Shown: positions 25,184-33,802, numbered from the stretch's first letter. The stretch: 64,000 bases of DNA from an uncultured Exiguobacterium sp. (GCA_913775715.1 CAJYMC010000004.1:1-64000), one strand, 5' to 3'. The notes: generated from the letters alone by a model not told the origin. Made by a program: numbers and translations.

Positions 25184-26095
25184 ATGAATATCGGAATCAC
25201 AGGAGGCGCCGGCTTCATTGGCGCCGCCCTCGCCCTCCGGCTTCAGCAGCATCATACCGTCCACGTCCTTGATGCTTTCACGGACTACTATGATGTCCAG
25301 TTAAAAGAAGAACGAGCAGCTGAATTAAGACGTGCCGGCGTTATCGTTACGACGGGTGACGTTCATCACGATCTCGACGCCTGGATGGAGACATCGTTCG
25401 ATGCTGTCTTCCATCTCGCAGCTCTTCCAGGTGTTCCCCGTTCGCTCGAAGAACCGCACCACTATATTCGTGAGGACATCGACATGACGGTGACCTTGTT
25501 AGAAGCCGCAAAAAGACATCGCATGCCGCATGTCTTTTTCGCGTCTTCTTCTTCCGTTTACGGGGAACAGACTGGTCCACTGAAAGAGGAACAGGCAACG
25601 GGACACGTCGCCAGCCCTTACGCGGCAGCCAAGTATAGTGCCGAAAGCTTTTGTCATGCTTATGCTCATTTATATGATGTAAATGTGACGCTGTTTCGCT
25701 TCTTTACGGTCTATGGTCCATCGGGTCGTCCCGATATGGCGCTGTTTCGTTTCATCGAACAGGCATTACGCGGAGAGGCACTCACCGTCTTCGGTGATCC
25801 GATCCGTGACTTCACGTATATCGATGACATCACTCGCGGAATGGAACAGGCGTTGCTGGCTCGTGCCGTCGGGACGTATAACCTCGGCGCGAATCAGCCG
25901 GTCTCCGTCCGCACGCTAGCTGAACGGATCGGTCAACGGTTTAATGTGCCTGTGCATACTCAGGCTGCACGACACGGAGACGTGACGATGACATGGAGTG
26001 ATACGACGGCAGCACAGGAAGCCTTCGGTTACCAACCGTCAATCGAGATTGATGTTGGACTGGAGCAGGTGATCGCGTGGCATCAAAATCGCTGA
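25184..26095 (+). CDS. NAD-dependent sugar-nucleotide epimerase, UDP-glucuronate epimerase-like
   Basis: A 303-residue extended SDR with the GITGGAGFIGAAL NAD-binding motif, serine run plus SSVYGE, and the catalytic YAAAK. The early 'DAFTDYYDVQLKEERAAEL' stretch resembles UDP-glucuronate 4-epimerases, so a UDP-uronic acid is a plausible substrate, though UDP-Glc/Gal cannot be excluded. It supplies an activated sugar to the operon's glycosyltransferases. Starts 26 nt after the lipoprotein gene. Confidence 0.88.
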   Translation: MNIGITGGAGFIGAALALRLQQHHTVHVLDAFTDYYDVQLKEERAAELRRAGVIVTTGDVHHDLDAWMETSFDAVFHLAALPGVPRSLEEPHHYIREDIDMTVTLLEAAKRHRMPHVFFASSSSVYGEQTGPLKEEQATGHVASPYAAAKYSAESFCHAYAHLYDVNVTLFRFFTVYGPSGRPDMALFRFIEQALRGEALTVFGDPIRDFTYIDDITRGMEQALLARAVGTYNLGANQPVSVRTLAERIGQRFNVPVHTQAARHGDVTMTWSDTTAAQEAFGYQPSIEIDVGLEQVIAWHQNR

Positions 26096-26931
26096 TTCGA
26101 ACGTTTCTGTATCTGACGCTTACCGGACTTGTCATCTTTTTACTGCTCCGTTTTTTCTTGGAGTTACCGGTCTCGTATCGGTACATTGAAGCTTTATTCA
26201 AGAGTCCCTGGACGATCCTTGCGACCTTGACGTATGCGATCGCCTTTTATTTACGCGCGGTCGCCTGGCGCCGCGCCGACTCAAAACGTGCACCGACTGC
26301 TGTATACCTGTCGAGCCTGTATCTCGGACTGACGATCAATCATCTCTCACCGGTCAAACTGGGAGAGATGATCCGACTCGTGACGGCGAGAGCCGTCGGA
26401 AGTCCATGGAAACAGACGAGCGCGATCTTCGTCTTACAACGAAGTATTGACTTGATCGTTCTGTGTACCTTCATTTTGATCGGTTGGTTGTTTCACCCGA
26501 TCGTTTTGCTCGTCGCGCTCCTTGCGACCGGATTATTGCTCGTGTTACGTCGACATGTCCCGCATCTCCCATCACTCGCTCTGTTCGGAACGCTCGCTTG
26601 GACCGTCGAGGCACTTGCCGTCTTTCTCCTCTTGCATGGAGCCGGTGTCGATGTGTCCTTTCCGACGACCTTGATCGCGATGAGTGCCGGTGTCCTGTCT
26701 GGTGTGATTCAGTTCACGCCGGGTGGACTCGGTACGTACGAACTCGCAATGGGTACGGTGTTACGGCAAGCCGGTGTTGCTCATGCGTACGATGTTGCCT
26801 TGATGACGCACTTCTTTAAATATGCCTTTGCTTTTCTCATCCCGCTGTACGTTCTCATTCGGCATCCGGCTACACTTCGGTTGTTGGTTCGTCAGCTCAA
26901 ATACACTGATTGGAAAGGAGGAAGACGATGA
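26077..26931 (+). CDS. Lysylphosphatidylglycerol synthase TM-domain (UPF0104) flippase-like protein
   Basis: A 284-residue polytopic protein with about seven hydrophobic spans and the family motifs SPVKLGEMIR and TPGGLGTYE. Family members include the flippase half of MprF and the archaeal AglD-associated proteins; in a glycosylation operon a lipid-linked sugar flippase is the natural guess. It has no lysyl-transferase domain. GTG at 26077 overlaps the epimerase end by 19 nt with AGGTG ahead. Confidence 0.88.
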   Translation: MASKSLIRTFLYLTLTGLVIFLLLRFFLELPVSYRYIEALFKSPWTILATLTYAIAFYLRAVAWRRADSKRAPTAVYLSSLYLGLTINHLSPVKLGEMIRLVTARAVGSPWKQTSAIFVLQRSIDLIVLCTFILIGWLFHPIVLLVALLATGLLLVLRRHVPHLPSLALFGTLAWTVEALAVFLLLHGAGVDVSFPTTLIAMSAGVLSGVIQFTPGGLGTYELAMGTVLRQAGVAHAYDVALMTHFFKYAFAFLIPLYVLIRHPATLRLLVRQLKYTDWKGGRR

Positions 26932-28364
26932 AAAGTGCTTCTCGCTTTGAAAAAGTCGCAGCACGCGCCTGGAACTTACTCAATGAAGGAAAACCCTTTA
27001 CACCTATTTTTACGATCGGCGTCTTCTTGACGTACGTCTTATGGACGCAAATGCCTCTCGCAGAAGCTGGTCTTGGTTTCATCGTGACGCTTCCTTTATT
27101 CATTTTGCTTTGGCGTTATGATTTCCCGTTATTTTTACGAAATTACCTTTGGATTCCGGTCATCGTTTGGCTGTTCCTTCGGGGTACAAATGTAGATTAT
27201 TTACCTTTGTTCGCCTATGGCACAGGTCTCTATTTCTTCTTTACGATTTTTTTCTGGGGGACGATCTATTATCATCTCCGGATCGGAACGCGCTGGACGA
27301 ACTTCACGCGCTTTTGGAAACTCGTTCTGAAAAATAGTGATTCGACAAGTGGTAACGCGCAGGAGCAACTGCCTAAAGTTGCTCTGTTGCTCATGTACTG
27401 GTGGACGGCAAGTGACGCGTCGACACTCGACATGACGTTCATCTGGTTCCCAATTGGTCTATTCGTCTTTGCATGGATCCTGCATCACTACCTGTTCGAC
27501 TGGAAACCGAAGTTGCCCGAGGCAATGACGGCAGATGCCGATCTTCCGACTTCAGAAAAAGTCTATGTCCTGATTGTCGACGGGATGCGTAAAGATCGCT
27601 ACATGGCAGCAAACACACCGTTCCTCGAACGATTGCGTCAGGAAGGAACGGAATATACGAATATGGAGACGGTTTACCCTGCCCGGACCGTCGTCTGCTT
27701 CAGTTCGATGTTCACCGGTGCTCGCCCAAAAGATCATGGCATTCATTCGAACATGGTCTGGAATACGACCGGCGTTAAAACGGATACCGTCTTCGATCGC
27801 CTCCGTGCCGTTGACAAGTCAGGAAAAATCCTTGGTATCGCACACCTTGTCGATGCGTTCGGTTCAACCGACGTACGGACCGTCACGGCGGTCATGCATA
27901 ACGATGTCGCGGATCGAAATATCGTAGAGCGTGCCAAACAAATCGTCCATGAAGAAGATCCGGATTTGCTCGCGATTCAGTTGATCGGAACGGATCAAAC
28001 AGGACACAGTCGAGGTACCCTCTATTCCGAGTATGTCGAAAAAATCGAGGAAGCGGATGCGCTCCTTGCCGAGTTTTGTGAGGAACTCGATCGCCTTGGT
28101 AAACTCGAGGATGCGACATTCATCGTCATGGCAGATCACGGTCAAGCGGACGGAATCGGTGGACACGGTCACTTGGATGAAGGCGAACGGTTCGTTCCGT
28201 TCTGGATGTATGGTAAGAACGTTCATGCCGGTCTAAAAGTCGATACGCACCGTCATATCCTGTCACTCGGACCAACGATCACCAAAGTCCTAGGGGCAGA
28301 CATCCCGCACGATAGCCGTGGTGTACTATTGACAGAAGCGTTCAAGGAGGCGAAGTCTAAATGA
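26928..28364 (+). CDS. Membrane-anchored alkaline-phosphatase-superfamily phosphodiesterase
   Basis: A 478-residue protein. The first about 190 residues hold five to six hydrophobic spans; the rest is a type I phosphodiesterase/nucleotide pyrophosphatase domain with a metal site in LIVDGMRKDRYM, nucleophile Thr in YPARTVVCFSSMFTG, KDHGIHSN, QLIGTDQTGHSRG and MADHGQADGIGGHGHLDEG. Such enzymes cleave or transfer phosphodiesters, including phosphoglycerol or phosphoethanolamine groups. The substrate here is unknown. ATGA overlaps with both neighbours show tight coupling. Confidence 0.87.
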   Translation: MKSASRFEKVAARAWNLLNEGKPFTPIFTIGVFLTYVLWTQMPLAEAGLGFIVTLPLFILLWRYDFPLFLRNYLWIPVIVWLFLRGTNVDYLPLFAYGTGLYFFFTIFFWGTIYYHLRIGTRWTNFTRFWKLVLKNSDSTSGNAQEQLPKVALLLMYWWTASDASTLDMTFIWFPIGLFVFAWILHHYLFDWKPKLPEAMTADADLPTSEKVYVLIVDGMRKDRYMAANTPFLERLRQEGTEYTNMETVYPARTVVCFSSMFTGARPKDHGIHSNMVWNTTGVKTDTVFDRLRAVDKSGKILGIAHLVDAFGSTDVRTVTAVMHNDVADRNIVERAKQIVHEEDPDLLAIQLIGTDQTGHSRGTLYSEYVEKIEEADALLAEFCEELDRLGKLEDATFIVMADHGQADGIGGHGHLDEGERFVPFWMYGKNVHAGLKVDTHRHILSLGPTITKVLGADIPHDSRGVLLTEAFKEAKSK

Positions 28365-29089
28365 AGATCATCGTCTTTTTACCGGCACACAACGAGGAAG
28401 CGTCGCTCCCGCTCGTCTTAAAGCGAATCCCGGACATGATCGACGGTATTCCGGTCGAGACCCTCGTCATCGACGACGGCTCAGTGGATGCGACGAGTAC
28501 GATCGCGCGTCAACACGGCGCACATGTCTATCGGTTCGAACAAAATCAAGGACTCGGCGCTGCAGTTCGGGAAGGACTCCGCCAGTCCTACGAACTCGGC
28601 GCGGATGTTGCTGTCATGATTGATGCCGATAACGAATATCCTGCCGATCAAATTCCGGATATCGTCCGACCGATCTTACACGATCAGGCCGACTATGTAT
28701 TCGGTTCTCGTTTCCTCGGTACCGTCGACGGGATGCGGCTCTATCGCTATATCGGCAATCATGTCTTTACGTGGTTGCAATGCATCTTGCTGAAACGTAG
28801 AATTCATGACGGTCAAAGCGGGATGCGTGCTTTTTCACGCGCAGCTTGTCACCATGCTGAGATCATTCACGATTATAACTATGCTCAAGTCTTAACCCTC
28901 AATCTCGTCCGAAAAGGCTTCCGCCTGCACGAAGTTCCGATTCGTTATCGGGTCCGGGAAACAGGAAAGTCCTTTATCCGTCTGAATTATGTCCAACGTG
29001 TTCTCCCGGCGATTTACCGGGAGTGGCGACGACCGATCACACAGCTTAGCGTTGAAAAACGTATGGAACGAAAGGAGCACCTCGGATGA
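28361..29089 (+). CDS. Family 2 glycosyltransferase, polyprenyl-phosphate sugar synthase-like
   Basis: A 242-residue GT-A protein: FLPAHNEEASLP start, DDGSVDAT, metal motif IDADNEYPADQIP, GSRFLG and HDGQSGMRAFSR. This is the single-domain dolichyl-phosphate-mannose-synthase type, without membrane tail, which charges a polyprenyl phosphate with a sugar on the cytoplasmic side. It fits as the step before the flippase. Overlaps both neighbours by 4 nt. Confidence 0.9.
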   Translation: MKIIVFLPAHNEEASLPLVLKRIPDMIDGIPVETLVIDDGSVDATSTIARQHGAHVYRFEQNQGLGAAVREGLRQSYELGADVAVMIDADNEYPADQIPDIVRPILHDQADYVFGSRFLGTVDGMRLYRYIGNHVFTWLQCILLKRRIHDGQSGMRAFSRAACHHAEIIHDYNYAQVLTLNLVRKGFRLHEVPIRYRVRETGKSFIRLNYVQRVLPAIYREWRRPITQLSVEKRMERKEHLG

Positions 29090-29820
29090 AACGCCTTCTT
29101 TTGCTACCGCTCCTCCTACTCTCACTGTTCGTGAGCACTTCCACGGTTTCCGCTTATAGTTACGGAGACCCCGGAAAGGAAGCTTTTGCGGAAGCCTATA
29201 AACAATTTGAAGAACAACTCGATGCCAAGGATTACGCGCTTGCGAAAGAGACGCTTACCGCCTATGATAAAGAATTCAAACTGTACTTCCCGGAAGCGAA
29301 AGCGAAGATCGACACGGCGCTTGAACAAGAAGATGCAGAGGCTGCAAAACAAGCGTACCGCGTCGCTCTCCGTCAAAATATCGAACGTCGCCTGCACTTT
29401 GCTGAAGAGCAGTTCGAGGACTTCGGTCAAGCGAAACTCTTACTTGCGAAAGCCCGCGGGACATACGATGTGCTCGCACCTTACGTCAAGGAAAGCAAGG
29501 ATGCACAAACATCCGATGACGTGTATACTGCATTTGATGAATCATTAAAGGCACTCGGAAACCCTGGTCTGTTTGGGGTCGGAAAAAAAGCGAGTGATGA
29601 AGCATCCTTCAAGAAAAACATTACGATGATCGAAGATACGTTGACGCCTCTCTTCGTCCTTCCGGGTGAAGAAAAAACAGGCGTTTTCACGGAAGAAGAC
29701 TCCTTCCTCGGTCAAACGTTCGGAACAGACGCGATCTGGAAATTGATTGCGTTCGGACTCGTCATCGTCCTCATCGTCATCGTCGTCATTGGTCAATGGA
29801 AGAAGAAACGCCGCTCATAA
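29086..29820 (+). CDS. Secreted, C-terminally tethered helical protein linked to FTR1
   Basis: A 244-residue protein with signal peptide (1-23, cleavage after VSA), a long helical extracellular part rich in Lys/Glu/Ala, and a C-terminal membrane helix (about 215-237) with a KKKRRS tail. Its extracytoplasmic domain resembles the N-terminal extensions of some large FTR1 proteins, here split off as its own gene 12 nt before the permease. Probably an iron-binding partner or regulator of FTR1. Start overlaps the GT2 gene. Confidence 0.82.
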   Translation: MKRLLLLPLLLLSLFVSTSTVSAYSYGDPGKEAFAEAYKQFEEQLDAKDYALAKETLTAYDKEFKLYFPEAKAKIDTALEQEDAEAAKQAYRVALRQNIERRLHFAEEQFEDFGQAKLLLAKARGTYDVLAPYVKESKDAQTSDDVYTAFDESLKALGNPGLFGVGKKASDEASFKKNITMIEDTLTPLFVLPGEEKTGVFTEEDSFLGQTFGTDAIWKLIAFGLVIVLIVIVVIGQWKKKRRS

Positions 29821-29832
29821 GGAGGAAGACAG

Positions 29833-30750
29833 ATGGATTTTCAAGCGTTTTTGATTACGCTTCGGGAGTGTCTCGAGGCTGTTCTCATCGTTGGGTTGAT
29901 CTTAGGTTATCTCGATCGATTGAACGCTCCACAATATAAAAAGTGGGTCTACGCAGGTGTCGGGTTGGCACTTCTCGCTAGCCTTGGTGTCGCGTTCCTG
30001 TTCCAAGTCGTCTTTACGAGTTTTGCGAGCTTCGGAAGCGACACGTATCTCCGTCTCGGCATCATGATGGTCTCCGTCCTGCTCTTGACACACATGGTCC
30101 TCTGGATGGGCAAGGAAGCGAAAGAGAATCAACAAGCCTCCCAAGCGAAGGTCGCTGCTGCCGTTTCGACGGGTAGTGCCATCACGATGATCATCCACTC
30201 CTTCCTCGTCATCGTTCGAGAAGGAATTGAGACCGTCTTCTTCTTCGCTGCCATCTCAGGTGGAGAAATCGAAAAAGTCCTGACGAGTTATGGTGCGGTT
30301 TCCGGTCTGTTACTCGCCTTGATCTTCGGATACTTATTTGTTTCCGGCTCAATGAAGATTCCCGTCAAACGCTTCTTCCAAGTGACGGGTGTGCTCATTC
30401 TATTCATCGCAGCGGGCATGCTCGTCCAGACGATTGGCCGCTTCCAAGATCTTGGTTTGCTCGGTAGCCTTTTGATGAATGCTGACGGTACACCAGCTGC
30501 TCTATATAACATCGTCGGCTTCATGCCGGAGCACTACATCGATCAGGTGCAATACTTGCGGGATACCGGGAATTCGACGTTGATCAGCGGGCAAATCGGA
30601 ACGTTCATGGGCGCGATGTTCGGATACAGCCATAACCCATCGCTTGAACAAGTCGTCGCTTGGTGGGGCTACTTCGCCTTTGCCGGTTGGATGTTACTCC
30701 GCCAAAACAAACCATCGAAGTCATCGAAGTCCTTACAGGAGGTTTCTTGA
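29833..30750 (+). CDS. FTR1 family iron permease (EfeU-like)
   Basis: A 305-residue seven-helix permease. The two REXXE iron motifs are RECLE (11-15; Cys replaces the usual Gly) and REGIE (129-133). In EfeUOB systems ferrous iron is oxidised during uptake by EfeB, but no peroxidase gene is present in this operon. Fur control matches an iron role. Its TGA overlaps the TTG of the next gene, and an intrinsic terminator begins 8 nt later. Confidence 0.94.
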   Translation: MDFQAFLITLRECLEAVLIVGLILGYLDRLNAPQYKKWVYAGVGLALLASLGVAFLFQVVFTSFASFGSDTYLRLGIMMVSVLLLTHMVLWMGKEAKENQQASQAKVAAAVSTGSAITMIIHSFLVIVREGIETVFFFAAISGGEIEKVLTSYGAVSGLLLALIFGYLFVSGSMKIPVKRFFQVTGVLILFIAAGMLVQTIGRFQDLGLLGSLLMNADGTPAALYNIVGFMPEHYIDQVQYLRDTGNSTLISGQIGTFMGAMFGYSHNPSLEQVVAWWGYFAFAGWMLLRQNKPSKSSKSLQEVS

Positions 30751-32123
30751 CCGTCCGAAGCGATCGTTCACGTCCGCGTGGACGATCGCTTTTTTGGATC
30801 ACGTTGCTATTCATCGGTGGCTGGATTGGTTTACGGATCATTTACGTCAGTCCCTTCATCGCGAGCTACGATATTGCGAACTTCACGCTCGCTGTGACCG
30901 ATTATGATCTGGCTGATTTACGTCCGCACTTTCCGGGTTATCCCTTTTTCATCTTATTTGCCACCCTGTTTCTGCCACTGATGATACCTGTCAAAGCGCT
31001 CGGACTCGTCTCCACACTCGGACTGGCAAGTGCCCTCTTGCCACTTTACTCGCTTTTCCGTCGTCATGCGTATGATACGACTCGGCTGATTGCTGCCTTT
31101 ACCGTTCTCTCCACTGCATCACTCGTGACGTTCGCTGCAACCGGGATGTCGGATGGACTCGCCCTCGGACTACTCGTCTGGTACGGCTGGAGCATCGAAC
31201 GCGCACGGCATCAGACTCGTCGCTGGCTCCCGTATCTTCTGTTTGGTTTACTGATGGCGACTCGCCTGTCCTATGCGCCGTTTGGTTTCATGTTGCTTGT
31301 CCTGTTGTGGCAGGTACGAAAGGATTACTGGCAACTCTTATCCGAGTGCGCCCTTCTTGTTCTGGCGCAACTGGCTTGGTTGCTACCGGTCGCTTTTTCT
31401 GTCGGTGGGCCCTATTCGTTTCTTCAATTATCACTCCGCTTCGTCAGTGGTCATTTTTCCGATTGGGGTGGTTCTGCTCAAACCGATGACGCTTCTATCG
31501 TTCAACGATTTGTTCAGACGCTTCAGCAACTCTTCTGGCATGGAATCGGTTATGGAACGTGGATTGGACTAGTGTCTGGACTGCTACTATTCTTACGCAG
31601 ACGTTGGACGGTCGATGTCGTTTGGGGAGCGACGGCTGGACTCTATTTCGTTTGGGTCTGGCTCGGACAAAATATCGATAAACCCCGTCACATCTTACCG
31701 CTTGTCCTATTGCTACTCATCTGGTCAATCCGTCAGCTTCCGTTGCGGATGTATCTGCCGTTTTTAGTCGTTCAGTTGACGATCGGTAGCATTGCGTTGA
31801 ACGAACAAGCAACGCGTCCTCCGGCGACGATTGAACTAGCGCGTTACGTAGCGACTCTTCCAATCGGCGCGACAGTCTTTACCGACGAGGAAGCTCGCCA
31901 ATTCCAGTCCGAACGTCCGGATGCCGCGATCGTTCCGATCGGTTCGGTCAGTAAATGGAACGCAGAACCAAAATCCGTTCAGAGTTACGTAACTGGTCGA
32001 TTGCTCGAGCGCCTCCACGCTCAAGGCGTGCGACCAAACGTCAAACAAATCATTCGCTTCACGAGTGATACCCGATACGAACCGGAAGATGCGCAAGCGA
32101 TGCTGTATCAACTAACGCCTTGA
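30747..32123 (+). CDS. GT-C-like multispanning glycosyltransferase
   Basis: A 458-residue protein with a basic N-terminus, ten to eleven hydrophobic spans and a soluble C-terminal part of about 95 residues. The first loop after helix 1 contains TDYDLADLRPHFPGYPFF, whose acidic residues and H-x-PGYP resemble GT-C transferases that use polyprenyl-phosphate sugars outside the membrane. TTG at 30747 overlaps the FTR1 stop (TTGA) and has AGGAGG 4 nt ahead. The first codons encode an intrinsic terminator hairpin, so expression probably depends on read-through. Codons near the start could also be skipped by a later start such as TTG at about 30803. Confidence 0.75.
   Translation: MTVRSDRSRPRGRSLFWITLLFIGGWIGLRIIYVSPFIASYDIANFTLAVTDYDLADLRPHFPGYPFFILFATLFLPLMIPVKALGLVSTLGLASALLPLYSLFRRHAYDTTRLIAAFTVLSTASLVTFAATGMSDGLALGLLVWYGWSIERARHQTRRWLPYLLFGLLMATRLSYAPFGFMLLVLLWQVRKDYWQLLSECALLVLAQLAWLLPVAFSVGGPYSFLQLSLRFVSGHFSDWGGSAQTDDASIVQRFVQTLQQLFWHGIGYGTWIGLVSGLLLFLRRRWTVDVVWGATAGLYFVWVWLGQNIDKPRHILPLVLLLLIWSIRQLPLRMYLPFLVVQLTIGSIALNEQATRPPATIELARYVATLPIGATVFTDEEARQFQSERPDAAIVPIGSVSKWNAEPKSVQSYVTGRLLERLHAQGVRPNVKQIIRFTSDTRYEPEDAQAMLYQLTP
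30758..30795 (+). terminator. Intrinsic terminator/attenuator inside the GT-C gene start
   Basis: AAGCGATCGT (30758-30767) pairs with ACGATCGCTT (30782-30791); T-G wobble and CACG/CGTG extend it to a 15-bp stem with a TCCG loop, followed by TTTT. A ribosome initiating at 30747 would cover the left arm, which would favour read-through. Confidence 0.8.
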
Positions 32124-32143
32124 CGGCACGACTACACCCATAC

Positions 32144-32197
32144 GAAAAACCATGTCGATTCCCGAATGACACCGTGGAAATCGACATGGTTTTTTTC
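32144..32197. terminator. Terminator at the end of the iron operon
   Basis: AAAACCATGTCGATT pairs with AATCGACATGGTTTT, followed by T; A-rich left flank lets it also serve the convergent GNAT gene. Confidence 0.88.
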
Positions 32198-32762
32198 ATT
32201 GCTGCGTATCGTAACGACGTTCCATATAATCAAAGGTACCGCCGCTGATTTCAATCGTCCGAATTGGTTCGAAGCCGAGACGGCGATACAGGCGCTGTGC
32301 CCCGGCATTCGTTTGATCCGCATTTAAGGTGAACGCTTGTAGTCCTCGTTTCTCGCCCTCTTCCGCCGCTGCCTGCAACAGTTCCGTACCAATTCCTTTT
32401 CCGCCATGACGCGCATCAACCGATAAGGTATCCAGGTAATAGACCGGTCCTTCCGTCTCGATATCGATCTGGATATCTTGACCCGTCCAGCGCTTTAGTT
32501 GGTCTTTGATCGGTTCGTCGAGTCGTTCCGCATCCGTCCCGGCATACGCAATGACGATACCCGCTACTTCATCCTCGATGATTTTCACGAGGATGTTTTC
32601 ATAACTCAATCGGTTTCCTGTTTCAGCGACGAAGTAAGCGAGTCGCTCTAGAACGTCCTCCCGTTTTGTCGTTCCCGTCAGTGTCTCAGCGATCTCATGA
32701 ATCGCTTGCTCAATCAAGGGGGCAATCTGTTGCGCTTCAGAAGCATGTGCTTGTCGAATCAT
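32196..32762 (-). CDS. GNAT family N-acetyltransferase
   Basis: A 188-residue acetyltransferase with the acetyl-CoA loop in VDARHGGKGIGTELL and C-terminal NAGAQRLYRRLGFE. Substrate unknown. It ends inside the shared terminator. Confidence 0.9.
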   Translation of the reverse strand: MIRQAHASEAQQIAPLIEQAIHEIAETLTGTTKREDVLERLAYFVAETGNRLSYENILVKIIEDEVAGIVIAYAGTDAERLDEPIKDQLKRWTGQDIQIDIETEGPVYYLDTLSVDARHGGKGIGTELLQAAAEEGEKRGLQAFTLNADQTNAGAQRLYRRLGFEPIRTIEISGGTFDYMERRYDTQQ

Positions 32763-32802
32763 CTCATCGTTCTCCTTTCGTTTTTTCTAATCCATGAACC
32801 TG

Positions 32803-32833
32803 AAAAATCGGACTCGACGATGTCGAATCCGAT
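32803..32833 (-). terminator. Intrinsic terminator after the YitT-like gene
   Basis: ATCGGATTCGAC/GTCGAGTCCGAT hairpin followed by five T on the minus strand. Confidence 0.82.
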
Positions 32834-32861
32834 ACATGATTTTTTTAGACATTCATCCATT

Positions 32862-33479
32862 TCACTGCGTGACTTTTTGTACGACAGGTGCCGGTACGAT
32901 GACAGGCTCCCGTGTCATGACAGCAACGACACGTCCAGCGATCGCTACAGCCAGTAACGTATACAACGTTAAGCTAAGCGGCAGATAGACGAGTGAGATG
33001 ACTAACACGATGGCATCGAGTCCGAACAAGATCGTCCCGATCGATAGACCTGTCAGTTTGCTGAGTCCCATCGATAGCAAATCGTCTCCACCTGTTGCCG
33101 CTCCACTTTTCAAAACAAGTCCGAGACCATATCCGGTCACGATTCCGCTAGCGATCGCTGCGATGAGCGTCGCTGGCCAAGCCTGTTCTGGAAAGTGGAA
33201 CAAATCGAGTCTGTGCCACATCTCATAAAAGACTGATAATGCACCTGCTGAAAGTAACGCTTCGCTGACGAAACGTTTTCCTTTGAAGTACAAGGCACCA
33301 ATGAAAAATGGAATATCGAGCACGATCATTGAGATCGAAGGATTGATATCAAAAAAGTATCGACCGAGCAACGATAATCCGATGAAGCCACCTTCTGCTA
33401 ATCCGAACTGTTCATTCAATGTGTAGTAACCGAACGCCATGATCAGCGTACCGGTTAAGATGGTTGCGATTCGTTTCAT
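32862..33479 (-). CDS. YitT/YczE family membrane protein
   Basis: A 205-residue membrane protein with about five spans and the family's glycine-rich first repeats (LAEGGFIGLSLLG and SGAATGGDDLL). YitT-type proteins are thought to be transporters but substrates are unknown. It has no C-terminal DUF2179 domain, so it is the short form. Its ribosome site GGGAGAGG lies in the right arm of a hairpin in a long structured leader. Confidence 0.85.
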   Translation of the reverse strand: MKRIATILTGTLIMAFGYYTLNEQFGLAEGGFIGLSLLGRYFFDINPSISMIVLDIPFFIGALYFKGKRFVSEALLSAGALSVFYEMWHRLDLFHFPEQAWPATLIAAIASGIVTGYGLGLVLKSGAATGGDDLLSMGLSKLTGLSIGTILFGLDAIVLVISLVYLPLSLTLYTLLAVAIAGRVVAVMTREPVIVPAPVVQKVTQ

Positions 33480-33489
33480 GTTTTATTGT

Positions 33490-33691
33490 CCTCTCCCGTT
33501 TACATCGTGGGAGAGGTTTTATACGTCCCGTTTGGGTATTCATCTATTTTCGCTCTCCCTGATTTTTATAAGCCATTACCGTCTGTTCGTTATGACCGGT
33601 ACTGCTAAAAATCAGGTAAGCTGAATAGATGATTGGTCCTCTCGGTATCCATCGGTTTCCACCCCTTCATTAAAAATCTACTTTCATTATA
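33490..33691 (-). ncRNA. Structured leader upstream of the YitT-like gene, candidate riboswitch
   Basis: Read on the minus strand: -10 TATAAT at 33686-33691, then a roughly 190-nt leader. Three nested helices are visible: 33540-33548 with 33624-33632 (9 bp), 33558-33568 with 33606-33616 (11 bp), and 33577-33581 with 33597-33601 (5 bp). Near the start codon CCTCTCCC (33490-33516) forms an 8-bp hairpin with the ribosome site GGGAGAGG. An upstream GGGAGAG copy at 33553-33559, partly inside the 11-bp helix, could pair instead with CTCTCCC and free the site. That is switch architecture, but I match no known class. The remaining 33692-33802 shows no gene. Confidence 0.65.
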
Positions 33692-33802
33692 ACCCGAATT
33701 TCAGTAACTAAAACAGTTTTACGCATTCTTCACATAATCCAAACACTTTTGCTCACTCATTCACAATTTAGACAAGGTTATGCTCAACATTGAACAAACC
33801 AC

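Noticed and set aside
33640-33670. GGGGTGGAAACCGATGG in the YitT leader as a T-box core
   Set aside because: It resembles the T-box core only loosely, lies at the 5' end of the leader instead of next to a terminator, and the downstream gene is not an aminoacyl-tRNA or amino-acid gene.
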